Notes under the pieces: generated by a model
What the model was told of the DNA's origin: nothing
Databases searched by the model: none
What the model saw: only the letters and a program-made list of their open reading frames with translations
Translations under genes and position numbers: made by a program
DNA from: Haloarcula sp. CBA1129
Lineage (GTDB): Archaea > Halobacteriota > Halobacteria > Halobacteriales > Haloarculaceae
Assembly: GCF_008729015.1 (NCBI RefSeq)
Contig: NZ_RKSM01000001.1
Span: forward strand, 558,001 to 622,000
Direction of reading: 5' to 3'
DNA: 64,000 nucleotides
Shown here: positions 61,814-64,000 of the stretch, in pieces
Position numbering within the stretch: the first letter of the stretch is position 1
Layout of the letters: each line of letters opens with the position of its first letter

Positions 61814-62578
61814 TTACTTCGGCGGCCGTAGTCGGTAGTACCGACGGTTGAGATCGAACATGTATCCCTCGCGCATCGTCTTGAGCACCGCATAGGTGAT
61901 CGTCGCGCTGATGATGGGGACGAGGAACGTCAGGTCGAACAGCAGGTGCGAGTCCATCGGGACGAGGTTCTTGATAGACAGCGCGGCGACGGTCAGGCTG
62001 AAGATGACGCCGGACATCCCGACCGCAGCCCAGAAGGGCTGCTCAACGGGACGGCGGGCCGACCCCTTGTTCAGGAAGGGGACGATGGCGACGAAACCGA
62101 CGACCACGACGTTTGCCAACACACCGTAGGTTCGATCAGCCATGAGCTTCGAACCGCCAAGGATACTCAGCTCGGGGTTCAGCGGGCCGAGCTTGAGCAG
62201 GCCAAAGGACCAGTAGAGATACCAGTCCGGTAGGATAATCGCTGGTGTCACGCTGGAGTTGGCCGGGTTCGGCATCTCTGGTGGCAGTGTCGCCGAGACG
62301 AACAGGATCATGCCCACGAAGAAGGACGTCAGCGCGATGTTGCGCATCATTTCGTGGGGCCAAGCCGGGAACGCGAGCACGTCACGCTCGACGTAGTCCG
62401 ACTGCTGGCGAAGGTCTTGATCCTCGCGGCGCGCCCGCTCGAAGTACTCGTAAGTCAGCCGGGAGAGACCTTGGGTCCGCTCCTTGCGTTCGGACCATGC
62501 GGGGGTCTCGTCGTCCGGCGAGACGATGCCGGTACCGGAACCGTCCGTGCGAACGTCGTCTGTGTCGTTGTCGCTCAT
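61814..62578 (-). CDS. Cytochrome bc complex, cytochrome b C-terminal subunit
   Basis: A 254-residue PetD-like subunit. An acidic N-terminal extension of about 70 residues (NDTDDVRTDGSGTGIV; ERARREDQDLRQQSD) is followed by helices at about 83-105, 155-175, 185-205 and 215-240. The quinol-site PDWYLYWSFGLLKLG near residue 122-136 corresponds to the PEWY loop with Asp in place of Glu (PDWY), as in some bacteria. It completes the split cytochrome b with the upstream gene and moves protons and electrons to the Rieske subunit. Confidence 0.88.
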   Translation of the reverse strand: MSDNDTDDVRTDGSGTGIVSPDDETPAWSERKERTQGLSRLTYEYFERARREDQDLRQQSDYVERDVLAFPAWPHEMMRNIALTSFFVGMILFVSATLPPEMPNPANSSVTPAIILPDWYLYWSFGLLKLGPLNPELSILGGSKLMADRTYGVLANVVVVGFVAIVPFLNKGSARRPVEQPFWAAVGMSGVIFSLTVAALSIKNLVPMDSHLLFDLTFLVPIISATITYAVLKTMREGYMFDLNRRYYRLRPPK

Positions 62579-62582
62579 AGTA

Positions 62583-63386
62583 TTAGTGTGGCTCAGCGAT
62601 CCCCTGCATCCAGACGATGCCGATGTGGACCGCGATGATGGCAGTCGTGATGAACGGCAGGAAGAACACGTGCAGGATGTACATCCGTTGTAGCGTGGCC
62701 TGCGAGAGCGTGAACCCGCCGAACATTAGCTGTGCAACCCACTCACCGATGAGCGGGATGGAGAGAGACATCTCGACGCCGATCTGGCCGGCCCAGAACG
62801 ACAGCTGGCTCCACGGCAGCAGGTAGCCGGTGTATCCGAACACCAGCGTCAGCGAGATCAGGACGATGCCGATGAGCCAGTTCAGCTCGCGCGGTTCCTT
62901 GTAGGCCCCGGTGAAGTACACGCGGAGCATGTGGAGGAACACGGCGGCGACCATGATCTGCGCGGCCCAGCGGTGGACTGAGCGCAGGAAGTAGCCGAGG
63001 TTGAGCTGACCCATGATGAGCATCACTGAGTCGTAGGCGACCGTCGGCGACCCGTCGGCAGCGGCGGCGGCCGGCGCGTAGTAGAAGCCCAGTAGCGCAC
63101 CGGATATCGCGGCGACGACGTATGCGACTGTCGAGAATGACCCGAGTGCGTACAGTGGGTACCAGTACCAGAACTTGTTGTCGAGGTTGTACTGTTCCGT
63201 GTGGCTCTTCGGCATCTGCATGTTGACCTTGTAGTAGAGATCTTCGAGGATCTCCAGATAGTCAACGACGCGCAGCCGCCTGTCGAGCCAGATGAGCACG
63301 GTCAGGTACACCGATTCTATCGGCGTCAGCTCGCGCGATTCCATCCAGCCTTTGTGATCGTGTTCGTCTTTGCGTTCGAGACTCAT
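62583..63386 (-). CDS. Cytochrome bc complex, cytochrome b N-terminal subunit
   Basis: A 267-residue PetB-like subunit. Four hydrophobic helices hold the haem ligands: HRWAAQIMVAAVFLHMLRVY near residues 125-145, and later histidines in MYILHVFFLPFITTAIIAVH near 232-252. FGYTGYLLPWSQLSFWAGQIG near 172-192 is the conserved quinone-binding region. It sits immediately upstream of the PetD-like gene and three bases after the Rieske subunit; all three form one operon. Confidence 0.93.
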   Translation of the reverse strand: MSLERKDEHDHKGWMESRELTPIESVYLTVLIWLDRRLRVVDYLEILEDLYYKVNMQMPKSHTEQYNLDNKFWYWYPLYALGSFSTVAYVVAAISGALLGFYYAPAAAAADGSPTVAYDSVMLIMGQLNLGYFLRSVHRWAAQIMVAAVFLHMLRVYFTGAYKEPRELNWLIGIVLISLTLVFGYTGYLLPWSQLSFWAGQIGVEMSLSIPLIGEWVAQLMFGGFTLSQATLQRMYILHVFFLPFITTAIIAVHIGIVWMQGIAEPH

Positions 63387-63389
63387 TGA

Positions 63390-64000
63390 TTACTCCGTCT
63401 GTGGTGGACGTGGCAGCGCCACGAACGTCGATTGCACCGGGCTGAACGGGTCATACACCGACTGGTGGCACTGACAGTAAATGTCGTTCGCCGCGTTGAA
63501 GCTCGCGCTCCCCGACTGCGTCTTGAATCCGGGCACACAGCAGAAGTGCGTGCACTTGTTCAGCCAGGCGATGAAGCCCTGATCGGTCGCCTCGGAGACG
63601 AACGACTGGACGTTTCCGGGGAGGTCAGCGTACTCTCCTTCGCCGTTGGCCATCTTCTCGACCTCGACCGATCTGATTATCTGGACCGGAGCGCCGTTCT
63701 TGCCGTCGCTGTTGGTCCGCCAGACGACGCTTGCGGGCTTCCCGACGCCGGGGTCGCCGATGCCGTTGCCCCAGTCCTCGTAGTCGTCGAACATATCGAC
63801 TGTGAGCGGTTTGCCGGACTCGTACTCTCCCTGCCAAGAGAACGTTCCAGTGTCGTTGAGGAACGTATTGTTCCGCTCGGACTGCGGGTAGATGGCTGCA
63901 GTGCTCTGGATACCGCAGTACTGGAACCACTGCGAAGAGTAGTCGATTCCGCTCCCGCCGAAGTCCGACGCGACTGCTGCACCGGCGTTCTCGTCGTACT
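63390..64000 (-). CDS. Rieske iron-sulfur subunit of the bc complex (5' end cut by window)
   Basis: Minus-strand frame running off the right edge, about 203 residues visible. The 2Fe-2S motifs are CTHFCCVPGF and YCQCHQSVYDP near the C-terminus, with the extra Cys pair that forms the stabilising disulfide. A stretch GSGIDYSSQWFQYCGIQS and WRTNSDGKNGAPVQIIRS precedes them. The N-terminus, with its membrane anchor or Tat signal, lies outside the window. It is the first gene of the bc operon, three bases before the PetB-like gene. Confidence 0.9.
   Translation of the reverse strand, partial: YDENAGAAVASDFGGSGIDYSSQWFQYCGIQSTAAIYPQSERNNTFLNDTGTFSWQGEYESGKPLTVDMFDDYEDWGNGIGDPGVGKPASVVWRTNSDGKNGAPVQIIRSVEVEKMANGEGEYADLPGNVQSFVSEATDQGFIAWLNKCTHFCCVPGFKTQSGSASFNAANDIYCQCHQSVYDPFSPVQSTFVALPRPPQTE

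Noticed and set aside
1-64000. tRNA, rRNA, insertion sequence, integrase or prophage
   Set aside because: No transposase or integrase motif, terminal inverted repeats or T-loop-like tRNA ends were recognised by eye; a dedicated scan could still find something small.

Overview
The window is chromosomal DNA of a halophilic archaeon. Proteins are acidic and coding DNA is GC-rich, promoters carry AT-rich TATA elements, and secreted proteins carry twin-arginine signals. TBP, archaeal Spt5/SecE, FtsZ1, PolX and D-aminoacyl-tRNA deacylase DtdA are all present. A complete methylaspartate-cycle cluster and a haloarchaeal split cytochrome bc cluster point to Haloarcula or a close relative. No rRNA, tRNA, CRISPR array, insertion sequence or prophage was seen. 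Family names such as DUF5787 are recalled from memory, not searched.

Layout. 1-4.7 kb: a truncated M20 amidohydrolase, a uS10-like protein, a Nudix hydrolase and haloarchaeal conserved proteins. 4.7-7.8 kb: a MacB/LolCD-type ABC exporter divergent from a LolA/RseB-like surface protein. 7.8-10.5 kb: DUF5788, PolX and Mut7-C as a tight repair/RNase operon. 10.7-14.3 kb: the least ordinary segment, with a CHAT/caspase-like protein whose C-terminus is AT-rich, a convergent 43-residue signal-peptide-like protein, and a receiver-PAS protein. 14.5-22.3 kb: AN1-rhomboid, endonuclease V, SDR, Get3-like ATPase, a zinc-finger protein, XPD-like helicase, TBP and a TRAM protein.

22.3-28.9 kb: methylaspartate cycle genes. 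mct is divergent from mamA-mamB-mal-mch-citE1, which overlap head to tail and convert glutamate via methylaspartate, mesaconate and methylmalyl-CoA to glyoxylate plus propionyl-CoA. 28.9-33.3 kb: aminotransferase, CinA, membrane hydrolase, PHP protein, Spt5 and SecE. 33.5-38.5 kb: a BasB/BasT-like binding protein and chemoreceptor pair lies between secE-spt5 and ftsZ1. 38.5-46 kb: dtdA, a Na/Ca antiporter, aroE, a helix-hairpin-helix protein and a three-gene pab/trp-like operon. 46-51.3 kb: a Tat-exported alpha-amylase, a saccharopine-dehydrogenase-like reductase, a Rieske protein, a regulator, a UspA protein and a flavin reductase.

51.4-54.2 kb: korAB preceded by an 18-base tandem repeat and followed by three hairpins. 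54.4-60.2 kb: photolyase, membrane proteins, an unrecognised acidic protein divergent from a geranylgeranyl-reductase-like flavoprotein, and a NAD-kinase-like protein lacking the usual GGDG motif. 60.2-64 kb: a respiratory bc-complex cluster (split cytochrome b, Rieske subunit running off the right edge, and small haloarchaeal membrane proteins). Central metabolism is joined here: KorAB feeds the citric acid cycle, the methylaspartate cycle replenishes it during growth on acetyl-CoA substrates, and the bc complex takes up the electrons.
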